A stretch of 64,000 nucleotides of DNA from Udaeobacter sp963725505 (GCA_963725505.1 CAVRYN010000005.1:620001-684000), one strand, 5' to 3'. Shown: positions 26,239-35,523, counted from the first letter of the stretch. Numbers and translations: made by a program. Notes: a model not told the origin generated them from the sequence alone.

Positions 26239-27129
26239 ATGTCCTGCGCAAAGATTGATCCGGCCTTGCATCACGCTCATAAGCCGCCTTGGATCAAAGT
26301 GCGGCTGCCGTCGAATCCCGTTTTCTTTTCAACCAAGGCGCTCATTTCCGATTTGCGGTTGCACACGGTCTGCGAAAGCGCGCAATGCCCGAACCGCTGG
26401 GAATGCTGGAGCCAGGGCACGGCCACCTTTATGATTGCGGGTGATCGTTGCACGCGGGCGTGCGGATTTTGCGCCGTGACAACAGCGAAACCATTCGCGC
26501 TGGAACAAGACGAACCGCAGCGCGTAGCCGAGGCGGTGTGCCGAATGAAATTAAAGCATGTCGTGATCACGGCGGTCGCGCGGGACGATCTCAAGGACGG
26601 CGGCGCGGATCATTTTGCCCGCACGATCACAGCGATCCGCGAAATGGATCCTTCGATCATCGTCGAAGTGCTCGTTCCGGATTTTCACGCGCAGGATCGG
26701 TGCATCCAAATCGTGCTCGACGCCGGTCCAGACATTTACAATCACAACATGGAAACGGTCGAACGCCTGACACCGCTGGTGCGCTCCCGCGCAAAGTATC
26801 GGACCTCGCTGCGAGTTTTGCGCCGGGCGAAGGAACTAGCACCCGCTGTTGTGACCAAGAGCGGGGTGATGCTCGGTCTCGGCGAAAAAGAGACGGAACT
26901 TTTTCAGACGATGGACGATTTGCGCGAAGTTGGCTGCGAAGTCCTGACCATGGGCCAGTATTTGCGCCCGAGTGCGAAACACTTGCCGGTTGTTGAATAC
27001 ATCACGCCGGACCAGTTTGATTACTACGGCAACATCGCGCGTAGAAAAGGGTTTCTTTACGTCGCTTCCGGTCCGCTGGTTCGCAGCTCGTACCACGCGG
27101 CTGATTTTCACCCGGTGGTGCGCCGATAG
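26239..27129 (+). CDS. lipA: Lipoyl synthase
   Basis: 296 aa. Auxiliary cluster cysteines appear in CESAQCPNRWECW near residue 35-46, and the radical-SAM CxxxCxxC in DRCTRACGFCAV near 75. ATFMIAGDRCTRAC and HNMETVERLTPLVR are diagnostic. The C-terminal RSSYHA includes the conserved RSSY motif. LipA inserts two sulfurs into octanoyl groups on lipoyl domains of dehydrogenase complexes. Monocistronic here, with a repeat on either side and no lipB nearby. Confidence 0.96.
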   Translation: MSCAKIDPALHHAHKPPWIKVRLPSNPVFFSTKALISDLRLHTVCESAQCPNRWECWSQGTATFMIAGDRCTRACGFCAVTTAKPFALEQDEPQRVAEAVCRMKLKHVVITAVARDDLKDGGADHFARTITAIREMDPSIIVEVLVPDFHAQDRCIQIVLDAGPDIYNHNMETVERLTPLVRSRAKYRTSLRVLRRAKELAPAVVTKSGVMLGLGEKETELFQTMDDLREVGCEVLTMGQYLRPSAKHLPVVEYITPDQFDYYGNIARRKGFLYVASGPLVRSSYHAADFHPVVRR

Positions 27130-27169
27130 CGGACGGGACGTGAGCCCACTACACGAGCGGTTGTATTTA

Positions 27170-27307
27170 TTGTCATTCCGAGCGAAGTCGAGAATGGAGC
27201 GGCTGGGGATGCCGCGACATAGACGGGAAGACCGGAGGTTGAGCCAACGGGAAGTGAGCGAATCAAATCTCTGGACTTAAATTTGAGATGTCTCGACTTC
27301 GCTCGAC
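27170..27307. repeat. Dispersed inverted repeat before the glycosyltransferase
   Basis: TGTCATTCCGAGCGAAGTCG at the left end pairs with CGACTTCGCTCGACATGACA at the right end. The interior (GAATGGAGCGGCTG..GACATAGACGG) is repeated at 57185-57240 downstream of a half attC site. Confidence 0.7.
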
Positions 27308-28054
27308 ATGACAGAAACGAATATAAGATCGCAAACCGCCGCGGTTATTCCTGCGTATCAGGACGAAAAGCATATCGGTGAAATCGTTCGCCGAACCCGC
27401 GAGCGACTCGACCACGTCATTGTGATTGATGATGGCTCGAGCGATCAGACCGCACAACGTGCGCGCGAAGCCGGCGCTGAAGTGATTGTTCACGATGAAA
27501 ACCGCGGCAAAGGCGAAGCGCTTAAAACAGGATTAGGGCACTGGCTCGATCGAGAAGTCACGTGGGTGAGTCTTCTCGATTCCGACGGCCAACATCTTCC
27601 CGAAGAGATTGATCGATTCATGGCAGCGGCTGCCGCTGCGACACGGCCTTCGTTTTTCATCGGCAACCGCATGAACGATCTTGCCGGCATGCCATTCATC
27701 CGTCGCGTCGTGAACCGTTACATGAGCAGGCGCATCAGCCGCGTTTGCGGCCAAGAAATTCCCGACACCCAATGCGGTTTCCGCATGTTGGATCGGCAAT
27801 TGATTCCGGAGCTGCTTGGCGGCGGCCACCGTTTCGATTACGAAACTGAAGTGCTCATCATCGCCAGCCGCAAAGGTTACCGGATTGAATCAGTCCCAAT
27901 TACCACCGTTTACACCGACCAAGTGAGCAAGATTCATCCCATGCGCGACGCGATTCGTTTTTTCAAAATGATGCGGCGCTATCGAAATGCGGCACGCGCG
28001 GACCAGCCTGACCGACAAGTAAGATCAGGGTTTTCTCGCAGGCAGGGGCTTTGA
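27308..28054 (+). CDS. Family 2 glycosyltransferase, dolichol-phosphate-mannose-synthase-like
   Basis: 248 aa. The GT-A core shows AAVIPAYQDEKHIGEIV, the nucleotide-binding DDGSSDQTAQRAREAG, the metal-binding SLLDSDGQHLP and the acceptor region CGQEIPDTQCGFRML. No membrane domain. Such enzymes transfer sugars to polyprenyl phosphate or similar lipids. The 3' end overlaps the convergent mlaD-like gene by about 30 bp, so the last residues may be read-through beyond an earlier natural end. Confidence 0.88.
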   Translation: MTETNIRSQTAAVIPAYQDEKHIGEIVRRTRERLDHVIVIDDGSSDQTAQRAREAGAEVIVHDENRGKGEALKTGLGHWLDREVTWVSLLDSDGQHLPEEIDRFMAAAAAATRPSFFIGNRMNDLAGMPFIRRVVNRYMSRRISRVCGQEIPDTQCGFRMLDRQLIPELLGGGHRFDYETEVLIIASRKGYRIESVPITTVYTDQVSKIHPMRDAIRFFKMMRRYRNAARADQPDRQVRSGFSRRQGL

Positions 28055-28906
28055 GCTTTTGAGGATTTCGGACTCGGGCGTGAGGTTGGGAGGCTTGCCG
28101 CCAAAGATGATCCGGTTTGGTCTTTGGGCGAGCTCTTCAACGAGCGCCTTTGCGTGCGTCGTGAGCACTTTCAAGTTCAACAGCGTCACGTGCAGTTGTT
28201 TCAACTGTTCCTGAAGCTGCTTGTCCGTGCTTTTAATGAAAGTGTTCGCTGTGCCGAAAAAGTTGTCCGCGCCCTTCTCTACGCCGTCAAGGTTTGTAAT
28301 CACGTTCTGTAAATTGTCCACATCCAGTTTAAGGGAGTCGGCCAGCGGTCCGAGCTTCGGCGTGAATTCGCCGAGATCTTTCTTTAAGCCGGTCACCGTC
28401 ACGCCGAGATCATTGAGCAATTTGTTCGCATTCTCGAATAGCGGGCCGGCTGCCGCCATGATTTGTTCGAGCCCGTACGCCGGATGGCCCTCGATCGCTG
28501 CGTTGTTTGCCAGTGTCTCACCACCGGGCGTGCCCGCGGAAAGCGCCACAAACTTTGGCGAAAGTAACGTATCGGAGCTGAGTGTGGCAGTTACATCGGT
28601 AGGCAGTGGCGGAATTCCTTCCTCCAGGCTGACCGTCACCCGCACAGCGTCCCGCTTATTTGCGCTGGCTTCGCGCTCTTTGGCGCTAAGATGCCGCATC
28701 GCGATCACGCGTCCAGCCGGCGCGCCGGCATAGCGCACCTCAGAATTCACTTTTATGCCGGTCACATCTTCATAATTGATTTGCAGGGTGCGTGTCGGTT
28801 TTTTCAGGCGATAACCCGAGAGCGCAAAAGTGAGCGCGGCTAGCAGGACGACGCTGCACGCGATCACAAACAAGGCGACGAAGTAATCGGATAGATTGCG
28901 CTTCAT
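28025..28906 (-). CDS. mlaD: MlaD-like MCE domain protein
   Basis: 293 aa. A single N-terminal membrane helix (YFVALFVIACSVVLLAALTFAL) is followed by the MCE domain (LQINYEDVTGIKVNSEVRYAGAPAGRVIAM). The second half is helical (LKKDLGEFTPKLGPLADSLK). MCE proteins form hexameric periplasmic rings that carry lipid between inner and outer membranes. It is the last gene of a leftward mlaE-mlaF-mlaD set. mlaB and mlaC were not found in the window. Confidence 0.9.
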   Translation of the reverse strand: MKRNLSDYFVALFVIACSVVLLAALTFALSGYRLKKPTRTLQINYEDVTGIKVNSEVRYAGAPAGRVIAMRHLSAKEREASANKRDAVRVTVSLEEGIPPLPTDVTATLSSDTLLSPKFVALSAGTPGGETLANNAAIEGHPAYGLEQIMAAAGPLFENANKLLNDLGVTVTGLKKDLGEFTPKLGPLADSLKLDVDNLQNVITNLDGVEKGADNFFGTANTFIKSTDKQLQEQLKQLHVTLLNLKVLTTHAKALVEELAQRPNRIIFGGKPPNLTPESEILKSSKPLPARKP

Positions 28907-28994
28907 GGATGCTTGTGATGAAAACGGAACCGGCCGCCCAGGAACGGGCGGGGCCGGACATGTTGATGATCTTTATGCTCTTCCTGTGAAACGT

Positions 28995-29760
28995 TCAACG
29001 GAATCGGGCCGTCCGGCCTCGACCGTTAATGAATTGCTGCACTTCGGGATTCGAACTGTTCCGAATTTCGTCCGGCGTGCCTTGCGCCACAATCGAGCCA
29101 TGACCAAGCATAATCATGCGGGTTGCGATGCGAAAGGCGCTAGTCATATCGTGTGAGACGACGACTGCGGTCATGTGGCTGCCTTGAGTCAACTTCAGCG
29201 TCAGCTGGTCGACCACGGCAGTCATGATTGGATCGAGACCGGAGGTCGGTTCGTCGCTGAATAGCAATTCCGGATCGAGAGCAAGCGCGCGCGAAAGCCC
29301 TACGCGTTTCTTCATTCCCCCGCTAATTTCGTCTGGCTTAAGATTTTCAAACCCAGTCAAGCCAACCATCTCAAGCTTTCCTGTCACGATTTCTTCGATT
29401 TCGTCGGGCGACTTGCTGGTGTGCTGCAGCAGTGGCAGGGCAACATTCTCGCCAACTGTAAGCGACGCGAGTAGTGCGCCGGATTGAAACAACATCCCGA
29501 ATCGCAGACGAACACGTTCAATCTCGCGTTCCTTCATGGCTGTAATTTCTTTCGCCAAAAAGTTTCACCGATCCTGAAGTCGGTTTCATGGAGCCGATCA
29601 GGTGCCGGAGCAAGGTGCTCTTGCCGCAGCCACTGCCGCCCATGATGACGAGCGTCTCGCCCCGATGAACGTTGAACGAAATATCATCGAGCACGGCCCG
29701 ATCGCCGAATCTCCGGACGAGGTTGTTTACTTCAATGATGGTTTCTCCGTTCGAATTCAT
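28995..29760 (-). CDS. mlaF: MlaF-like ABC transporter ATPase, split by a frameshift
   Basis: Two overlapping frames make one ATPase. Frame 1 (29760-29518) holds IIEVNNLVRRFGDRAVLDDI and Walker A IMGGSGCGKSTLL. Frame 2 (29558-28995) holds LFQSGALLASLTVGENV, the signature ISGGMKKRVGLSRALA and Walker B LLFSDEPTSGLDP. The switch lies near a run of five T (KLF..), so one extra or missing base explains it. It may be an assembly indel rather than a true defect, because everything on both sides is intact. The start overlaps the mlaE stop by 4 bp. The ATPase powers phospholipid transport with MlaE. Confidence 0.85.
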
Positions 29761-30524
29761 GCGGCAAAGAAAAATATGCCAGTCAATACGGCATTCATGA
29801 CCAACATCGCCAGCAAAGCTTGCACGACTGAAGCTGTTGTCGCCTGACCGACGCCTTCAGCGCCGCCTTCCACAGTCAGCCCAGCGTTGCATGAGATGGT
29901 AATAATGATCCACGCGAATACGACGCTCTTGATCATTCCAGAATACAAATCCCATGTGTCTGCGCTTTCCAAGGCTCGCAGGATATATCCAGCGGTATTG
30001 AAATCGAGAGCGAAGGTGCAGACCGCCCAGCCGCCGAGGATGCCAATGTAATTTCCAAAGATGGTCAGCGCCGGCAGCATTACCAGCATGGCCAGGAAAC
30101 GCGGTACTACCAGATATTGAACCGGGTTGATCGCCATTACCTCCAGCGCCTCGATTTCCTCGGACACTTTCATTGTGCCCAGTTCGGCCGCGACCGCAGA
30201 GCCGCTTCGGCCAATCACGATGACCGCGATCAGGACTGGTCCCATCTCGCGCAGAAGCGTGATCATCACCAGATCGGGAATGTACATCTCCGCGCCCAGG
30301 CTTTGGAGAGAATGAGCAGCTTGCATAGCCAGCGTCACACCCACGCTGAACGCCGTTAGCGCTACCATCGGCGCGGCACGGACGCCGATAAAGACCATTT
30401 GCCGGAAAATCGGAGCGATCTTGAAAAATTGCCCGGTAAACGGCGCAATCAAAATCCAGTAAAGCAGGTTCAGGTTAAGCTGAATATAATTTTTCACGCG
30501 GACTTCGAATGTGCACAATGACAA
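29757..30524 (-). CDS. mlaE: MlaE-like ABC transporter permease
   Basis: 255 aa with five or six membrane helices. Family hallmarks: REMGPVLIAVIVIGRSGSAVAAELGTMKVSEEIEALEVMAINPVQYLVVPR. It forms the membrane core of the Mla lipid transporter. First gene of the mlaEFD set. The N-terminus is slightly long; a start some 10 residues later is possible. Confidence 0.93.
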   Translation of the reverse strand: MSLCTFEVRVKNYIQLNLNLLYWILIAPFTGQFFKIAPIFRQMVFIGVRAAPMVALTAFSVGVTLAMQAAHSLQSLGAEMYIPDLVMITLLREMGPVLIAVIVIGRSGSAVAAELGTMKVSEEIEALEVMAINPVQYLVVPRFLAMLVMLPALTIFGNYIGILGGWAVCTFALDFNTAGYILRALESADTWDLYSGMIKSVVFAWIIITISCNAGLTVEGGAEGVGQATTASVVQALLAMLVMNAVLTGIFFFAA

Positions 30525-30606
30525 GACGAGGCGGATGAAGAAAGCGCAAAGTCTGGCAACGGCATGTCAGGACGCAACAATGATGTTGAGGAGCGTCAAG
30601 CACTTC

Positions 30607-30700
30607 GCGTGCTGTAGCCGCGTCTCTGTGAGACGCGTGGGCATGCGGGTTGCAAACACGTCAACGCAACCGCTTCGCACAGCGAAGCGGCTACAACAAC
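30607..30700. repeat. Composite palindromic repeat with TGTAGCCGC ends
   Basis: Left unit TGTAGCCGCGTCTCTGTGAG and right unit CTTCGCACAGCGAAGCGGCTAC are inverted relative to each other. The right end overlaps the last codons of the next gene and supplies its TAG stop (minus strand TTGTTGTAG). The family recurs at 51130-51160 and 51610-51730. Confidence 0.7.
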
Positions 30701-31212
30701 CCGCGTTCGCGGAAGTCGCCGAGATTGCCGCCGCTCGACCGCTCCACCATGTCGATGGTGAACTTGAGCAGGCAAACTTCCCAGGCGTCGTCCACACCTT
30801 GAATCACTGCGCTGAGCGGTTCGTTTGCGCTCTCCACGCGGCTTTTTGTGCGATTGATCACCGCGTCGATCGAATCGCGCAGCGTCTGTTCGCTCAGATC
30901 GGTTTTGCGGAATTGAAAGCCGTATCGGAGCACTGCGATATTTCGGGCATGTTCCCGTAACCGATCGACGTATCGCTCCGCTTTCTCGCCGAAACCTTCC
31001 AGCAAAAGCCGGCAATAATGCTCCGGCGTAAGAATCTGCGGGCGCTCGGCGTGGATTTTTCCGTTCCGAATCCGGACTTGATCGACGCGGTCCATGAACT
31101 CCGAGATCAGATAAAAATTGAAACTAGTGCTGCCGAAGGTCGCAATCTGCCGCTCGGGCGCCACAATCACGTGCGTATTTTCAATCGCGTAATCAAAATC
31201 GTCCCTGGTCAT
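30691..31212 (-). CDS. Conserved-looking hypothetical protein, 173 aa
   Basis: Sequence starts MTRDDFDYAIENTHVIVAPERQ and is a mix of strands and helices with no membrane segment. FGSTSFNFYLISEFMDRVDQVRIRNGKI and AERYVDRLREHARNIAVLRYGFQF look like a folded globular domain. I do not recognise the family. It follows the mla genes on the same strand upstream of mlaE, separated by a repeat. Its stop lies within a palindromic repeat. Confidence 0.65.
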   Translation of the reverse strand: MTRDDFDYAIENTHVIVAPERQIATFGSTSFNFYLISEFMDRVDQVRIRNGKIHAERPQILTPEHYCRLLLEGFGEKAERYVDRLREHARNIAVLRYGFQFRKTDLSEQTLRDSIDAVINRTKSRVESANEPLSAVIQGVDDAWEVCLLKFTIDMVERSSGGNLGDFRERGLL

Positions 31213-31286
31213 GGTCGATCTAACTTAATGCGTGCGCGTTTTATTTCAAAGAACAGGGAGCGTTGATGCCAGGAGACATAAGGTAT

Positions 31287-31355
31287 TCAAGGAGCGACGG
31301 CTTGGGCAGCCGTCGATTTCAAAATTTGACGGCTGGGAAGCCGTCATTCCTTGGA
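31287..31355. repeat. Palindromic repeat, GACGGCT type
   Basis: Left arm AAGGAGCGACGGCTTGGGCA, right arm TGACGGCTGGGAAGCCGTCA and ATTCCTTGG. Stable hairpins GACGGCT..AGCCGTC. Lies between the hypothetical gene and msrB. Confidence 0.6.
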
Positions 31356-31408
31356 GGCTCTCGGCATAGCGCGCTGACGCCAGGTGGCGTGATTTACCGG
31401 GATTTTTA

Positions 31409-32048
31409 CTATTCGCTTTTCGTTTTCCCCTGTGCGCCTTGCGACTGCTCTCCGGTCTTTTCCTGCTGCGATTGAAAGAGCGAAAGATATTGGCCGTATC
31501 CCTCTTCCTTTAATTTACCCACGGGGATAAAACGCAGCGCAGCGGAGTTGATACAGAAGCGCTCGCCGGTCGGCTTAGGGCCATCGTCAAAGACATGGCC
31601 CAGATGCGAATCGCTTGATTTTGAGCGAGCCTCGGTGCGTTCCATTCCAAAAGAGGAATCCCGTTTTTCCACAACAGTCTCCTTTGAGATCGGCTTGGTG
31701 AAACTGGGCCAGCCCGTGCCGCTATCGAACTTATCCAGCGAACTGAAGAGCGGTTCGCCCGTGATGACATCGACATAAATTCCCGGGCTTGTGATTATCC
31801 CAGTAAGCATTGTGAAACGGAGTTTCCGTGCCGCACTGACGCGTGACGTGATACTGGTCTTTGGTTAACTTCTTTTGCAACTCGACGTCGCTGGGAACTG
31901 GTTTGGTTGGATTCATTTTCTCGACTTCTTTTTTCTGCGTTTGAGCATAGCCAAACAAGAGCGACCCGACAATCACAACGACTGTGCCGGCTAAACCAAT
32001 CCACAAAGTTTTATGCGAATGTTTGTGAGTTAATCGCATTGTGTTCAT
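31409..32048 (-). CDS. msrB: Membrane-anchored peptide methionine sulfoxide reductase B, frameshifted
   Basis: Two frames: 32048-31731 carries a membrane anchor (LWIGLAGTVVVIVGSLLFGYA) and LTKDQYHVTRQCGTETPFHNAYWDN; 31810-31409 carries GIYVDVITGEPLFSSLDKFDSGTGWPSF, HLGHVFDDGP and the catalytic GERFCINSAALRF. The break is at the CCCGGG after DNHKPG; one C fewer restores KPGIYVD. All MsrB motifs are preserved, so this may be a homopolymer indel. The enzyme reduces methionine-R-sulfoxide in envelope proteins. It ends in a short Gln-rich tail. Confidence 0.85.
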
Positions 32049-32428
32049 CCCCTGATTTTCTCGCTCGAGATCGTCCCTTTTAGCGATCGTCTAATTTACG
32101 CGCAACTGCGTTTTCAGCAAATGAATAGGGCTCTCTCCTTAATTGGATTCGCAGGCAAACCAAAAAATGGTCGGGCGCGACCTCATTCGAACAGTAGCAG
32201 AACCACGAATGGGCACCAAGACAGAACCACGGATTACGCTGATGACACGGGTTCACAAAATGACGAAAACCAAATTACGAATGACGAAAGGCCGATTCGC
32301 TCGATTTGTGCGATATCCGTTGCCGCATCCGCCCGGGTCGCGAACGCTTTCGAAGCAATCGAAGCGCAGGCAAATCCGCTGTCATTTTCATTTGTGTCTA
32401 TTCGTGTTCATTCGTGGTTAAGCTCGCG
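32049..32428. other. Intergenic region with dispersed repeat fragments
   Basis: 380 bp with no gene. Contains fragments such as AATTACGAATGACGAAAGG and TCTATTCGTGTTCATTCGTGG, which recur elsewhere (for example 13.2 kb and the start of ribH). Probable promoter for msrB. Confidence 0.5.
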
Positions 32429-33991
32429 TCACTCCTCCCGCCCGGCTTCGGGGACGCGAATGTACCGGCGCAGAGTAATCAATCCAATCGGCGCGACAGA
32501 CGCCGCCAGCGCAAAGATGAGCCACATCGTTCCGGAGTGCCGCGGGCCGTGCTCCGGACAAAAGGCAGCCAATAAGAACCCGCCGGTTCCAACGAGTAGC
32601 TTGCCCACGAGAAATGGAAGGTACGCCAGCGAGCCGTACGACGCTTCTTGTCCTTTCGGTGCAATTGCTGCGGCATACTCATACACGCGCGGTGAATAGA
32701 AGGCTTCTCCAATCGAGAACACGATCAGATAAAGCGCAGTCATGATGTAGTAGGGATGAATACTCCCGTGTAGGCCGAGGTAGCCGTGCCCGAGCCATTG
32801 TCCCATCACGCTGTTGGCGGCGGACTGGAACCATTCCGTTGGCAGCGCCATGATGAATACTCCGGTGGCGCAGATCGCCCCACCGATCACAACCATCCGA
32901 TAAGCTGCATACTTTTGCGTCAGCGCACCGACGATCGGCACCAGAAGGATAATCATGATTGCGTTAATGTTGGCGAGTTTCCCGACTGGAGCGTTCAGAC
33001 CGAGCTCGCGAATGCCGAACTTCGGAAACACGTAATCCATCTGCAAAAAGATGGCTTTGAGAAATCCGATCAGGAGGAAAAAAACAAGTATCCGGTAGAA
33101 GCCGGATTGACCTATAAGCCGTCGAAAAAGATGCGCCGTGTCGATGGCACTTTTCCGCACCGTTTCTCCGATGCCGCTCCAAAATGCCGGCTCAGTTTGC
33201 CCCGGTTCGACCCTCACCTGGCGCTGCGCGTCCGCCTCTCCCTGCCAGGGAGAGGATTGAGGTGAGGGTGCTGTTCGCTCGGCAACGCCCTCATTCGTTG
33301 CATCCGTTCGTCTGCGGATAAAATAGATGACGGGAAACAGCACGATCTCGAATGCCAGGCTCACCATGAACAGTTGCTGGTATGAGGTCGGCTCAAATCC
33401 GAAGAGACTGACGCGCAAGTTCAGTTGCCGCACGTAATCGAATATGTACCCGGCCGCGACATAGCCGACGTTCATGATCATGTAGATGATCGAGAACGAG
33501 ATCGACCGCTGAGCTACTGTAGAATAGCGCCGCGTTGCCGCCAGCAACACCGGCGTGCCGAGAGCTTCGCCAATTGCCAGCGGAAGAACACCGCAAGCGA
33601 GTGCCAGCGACGGGATCGTGGTAACAACCATTACGCTGCGAGCCACGGTGCAGATGGCGACACCGAGGAAAAAAGTGCGGCGCAATCCGATCGCATCGGT
33701 GAGCGAACCGGCGAGCAACGTGAAGACAGTCATTGCCGGCGCCCAGACCCAGCCGACCAGTGCTCCCGCGCCCTGATCGCTAAAGCCAAGGTCCTTCGAC
33801 AGCCACAGCACCATCGTTTTGTTCGTGACCGAGTACGCCGTGTAAATGAGGAACTTGATCAGGAACGTCAGCCACAGGTCGCGTTGCGCGCCGCGCAGCA
33901 CGGTGAATTTCGCGATGAACCCGCGCACACCGGCAACTGGTGCGGGTCCGACGAGTTCTTCTCCAGAAACTGCTTTGGTCAATTCGGCCAC
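32429..33991 (-). CDS. MFS transporter with an in-frame repeat insertion
   Basis: 520 aa, about 12-14 membrane segments. MFS features include LVGWVWAPAMTVFTLLAGSLTDAIGLRRTFFLG with the loop 2-3 motif, and a second-half equivalent near YSIGEAFYSPRVYEYAAAIAPKGQEASYGSLA. The latter region resembles POT/peptide-type transporters. Residues from 33210-33269 (PSPQSSPWQGEADAQRQVR) are a translated palindromic repeat in the central cytoplasmic loop. This loop tolerates insertion, so the protein may still work. It is the last ordinary gene before the integron. Confidence 0.85.
   Translation of the reverse strand: MAELTKAVSGEELVGPAPVAGVRGFIAKFTVLRGAQRDLWLTFLIKFLIYTAYSVTNKTMVLWLSKDLGFSDQGAGALVGWVWAPAMTVFTLLAGSLTDAIGLRRTFFLGVAICTVARSVMVVTTIPSLALACGVLPLAIGEALGTPVLLAATRRYSTVAQRSISFSIIYMIMNVGYVAAGYIFDYVRQLNLRVSLFGFEPTSYQQLFMVSLAFEIVLFPVIYFIRRRTDATNEGVAERTAPSPQSSPWQGEADAQRQVRVEPGQTEPAFWSGIGETVRKSAIDTAHLFRRLIGQSGFYRILVFFLLIGFLKAIFLQMDYVFPKFGIRELGLNAPVGKLANINAIMIILLVPIVGALTQKYAAYRMVVIGGAICATGVFIMALPTEWFQSAANSVMGQWLGHGYLGLHGSIHPYYIMTALYLIVFSIGEAFYSPRVYEYAAAIAPKGQEASYGSLAYLPFLVGKLLVGTGGFLLAAFCPEHGPRHSGTMWLIFALAASVAPIGLITLRRYIRVPEAGREE
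33210..33269. repeat. CCTCTCCC-type inverted repeat inside the MFS gene
   Basis: ACCCTCACCTGGC...GCCTCTCCC..GGGAGAGG..GGTGAGGGT. Same family as 11660-11770. It is about 60 bp, a multiple of three, and reads through as Pro/Ser/Gln/Trp-rich loop sequence. Confidence 0.75.
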
Positions 33992-34081
33992 GATTTCGGT
34001 GCCGCTACTATAGCAGCATCTTAATGACTTCTAGGTCGGCGTTGGGCGTTGAACGTTGGGCGTTCGGCGTTTTCTATTCGC

Positions 34082-35068
34082 TTAGTCCAGCGGACTTTTC
34101 ACGCCGATGCCCGGCCGATTCAGGACGTGCGTGTAAATCATCGTGGTGGAAACATCCTTGTGACCCAGCAACTCCTGGACAGTTCGGATATCGTATCCGT
34201 TCTCGAGTAGATGAGTCGCAAACGAGTGGCGCAATGTGTGACAGCTGGCTGCCTTGCTAAGCCGTGCTTTGCGCACAGCTGTCTTCACTGCGTTCTGTAG
34301 ATTCTTTTCATTCACATGATGCCGCCGTTCAGTTCCCGTGCGCGGATCGATGGAGCGCCGTTCAGCCGGAAACACGTACTGCCAGGCCCATTCCCGGGAT
34401 GCGCTTGGAAGTTTTCTTTCCAACGCGCCCGGCAAGTGCACACTGCCAAATCCTTGGGCTAAATCCTGCTGATGGCGCGCCTTCACCTTTCCCAAATGCT
34501 CACGCAGCGGTGCAGCCAGACTCACCGGCAGCATTGTCTTACGCTCTCGACCGCCCTTGGGATCGCGCAGCGTGATGTGCAGATAGTGCAGATCCACATC
34601 TTTAACGCGTAAGCGGAGACATTCGAGCAAGCGCAATCCACTTCCGTAAAGTAGTTGCGCCATCAACCGATATTGCCCGTCCAGTTGCGCGAGCACAGCA
34701 CGCACTTCGCTTGGGCTGAGCACCACCGGCAGCTTTGGCGGTCGCTTCACCCGTAATGCGTCACCGATAAAGCCGAGCTCGCGCTGCAACACCTCTTTGT
34801 ACAAAAACAAAAGCGCATTGAGCGCTTGGTTTTGTGTCGAAGCGGCGACACGGCCGTTGATTGCAAGACTACTCAAAAATTCAGACACGTGCTTCTCATT
34901 CAACTCGCTAGGATGCTGTCTGCCGTGGAAAAGAATGTACCGGCGAATCCAGCCGACGTACGCTTCTTCAGTTCGCAAACTGTAATGACGGAGTCGCATG
35001 AGCTGCCGGACCCGGTCGAGCAATTTCGGCTTGCTCTGCTCCGAAGCCGCCGGTAAAAAAGAAGGCAT
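34082..35068 (-). CDS. intI: Integron integrase IntI
   Basis: 328 aa, standard IntI size. Tyrosine-recombinase residues are visible: Arg in YGSGLRLLECLRLRVKD, HTLRHSFATHLLENG (HxxR), the GHKDVSTTMIYTH with the second His and the nucleophile Tyr. The IntI-specific insertion is present (ALERKLPSASREWAWQYVFPA, followed by RRHHVNEKN). It cuts and joins attI and attC sites, inserting or removing cassettes. It is transcribed away from the rightward array, the usual arrangement. A near-copy of its 5' region lies inverted at 62.5 kb. The catalytic set is complete, so the enzyme is likely functional. Confidence 0.95.
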   Translation of the reverse strand: MPSFLPAASEQSKPKLLDRVRQLMRLRHYSLRTEEAYVGWIRRYILFHGRQHPSELNEKHVSEFLSSLAINGRVAASTQNQALNALLFLYKEVLQRELGFIGDALRVKRPPKLPVVLSPSEVRAVLAQLDGQYRLMAQLLYGSGLRLLECLRLRVKDVDLHYLHITLRDPKGGRERKTMLPVSLAAPLREHLGKVKARHQQDLAQGFGSVHLPGALERKLPSASREWAWQYVFPAERRSIDPRTGTERRHHVNEKNLQNAVKTAVRKARLSKAASCHTLRHSFATHLLENGYDIRTVQELLGHKDVSTTMIYTHVLNRPGIGVKSPLD

Positions 35069-35146
35069 GCTTTCGTTTTACCCGGTTCCCCTCCCGGAGA
35101 AAAGCCGAAATAGGCGAAACAGACTTTCGTCGAATTGTAGTTAGGT
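35069..35146 (+). promoter_or_regulatory. attI-like site and intI/cassette promoter region
   Basis: 78 bp between the intI start and the first cassette. It ends in the core GTTAGGT at 35140-35146, followed two bases later by the first cassette ATG. The same sequence is present in inverted orientation at 62505-62582 with only about four mismatches. Position relative to intI identifies it as attI; it must also include the intI promoter and possibly the cassette promoter. Confidence 0.85.
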
Positions 35147-35148
35147 CT

Positions 35149-35523
35149 ATGACACCGTCCGCATCGCAGCCGCTTCAAGACCAGGCCAAAGCTCACATGG
35201 ACCGTCACGACTGGTCCGCTGCTATACCTCTGCTTGAGCGGGACATTCTCGATCACCCGTCGGATTGCTGGAGTCGAATGTTTCTCGGCAGTTGCCACCT
35301 AGAGCTTAAGCAGTTCGACACCGCCCTTGAGCACTTTCGGGCCGCGGCGGCACTTGCACCTCACGAGAGCACACCAGTTGGCTGCCAGGGGGATGTTTTC
35401 TGCGCCACGGGGGATTGGGAAGCCGCTGGCGAATTCTACCGCAGAGCGCTAGAGATGAATCCCGCCGATGAACTCGCGATTAAGAACTGGAACTGGTGGT
35501 CTTCCGAGATGGCGAAGACCTAA
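35149..35523 (+). CDS. TPR-repeat protein, first cassette of array 1
   Basis: 124 aa with three TPR-like helical pairs (AKAHMDRHDWSAAIPLLERDI, LGSCHLELKQFDTALEHFRAA, GDWEAAGEFYRRALEMNPADE). No signal peptide. TPRs mediate protein contacts; the partner is unknown. The ATG follows the attI core by two bases. The TAA stop lies inside the following attC end ACCTAAC. Being first, it is best placed for transcription. Confidence 0.8.
   Translation: MTPSASQPLQDQAKAHMDRHDWSAAIPLLERDILDHPSDCWSRMFLGSCHLELKQFDTALEHFRAAAALAPHESTPVGCQGDVFCATGDWEAAGEFYRRALEMNPADELAIKNWNWWSSEMAKT

Noticed and set aside
34020..34081. GTTGGGCGTTGAACGTTGGG direct repeats as an integration site
   Set aside because: Short low-complexity repeats between the MFS and intI genes. 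They do not match the attI or attC structure.
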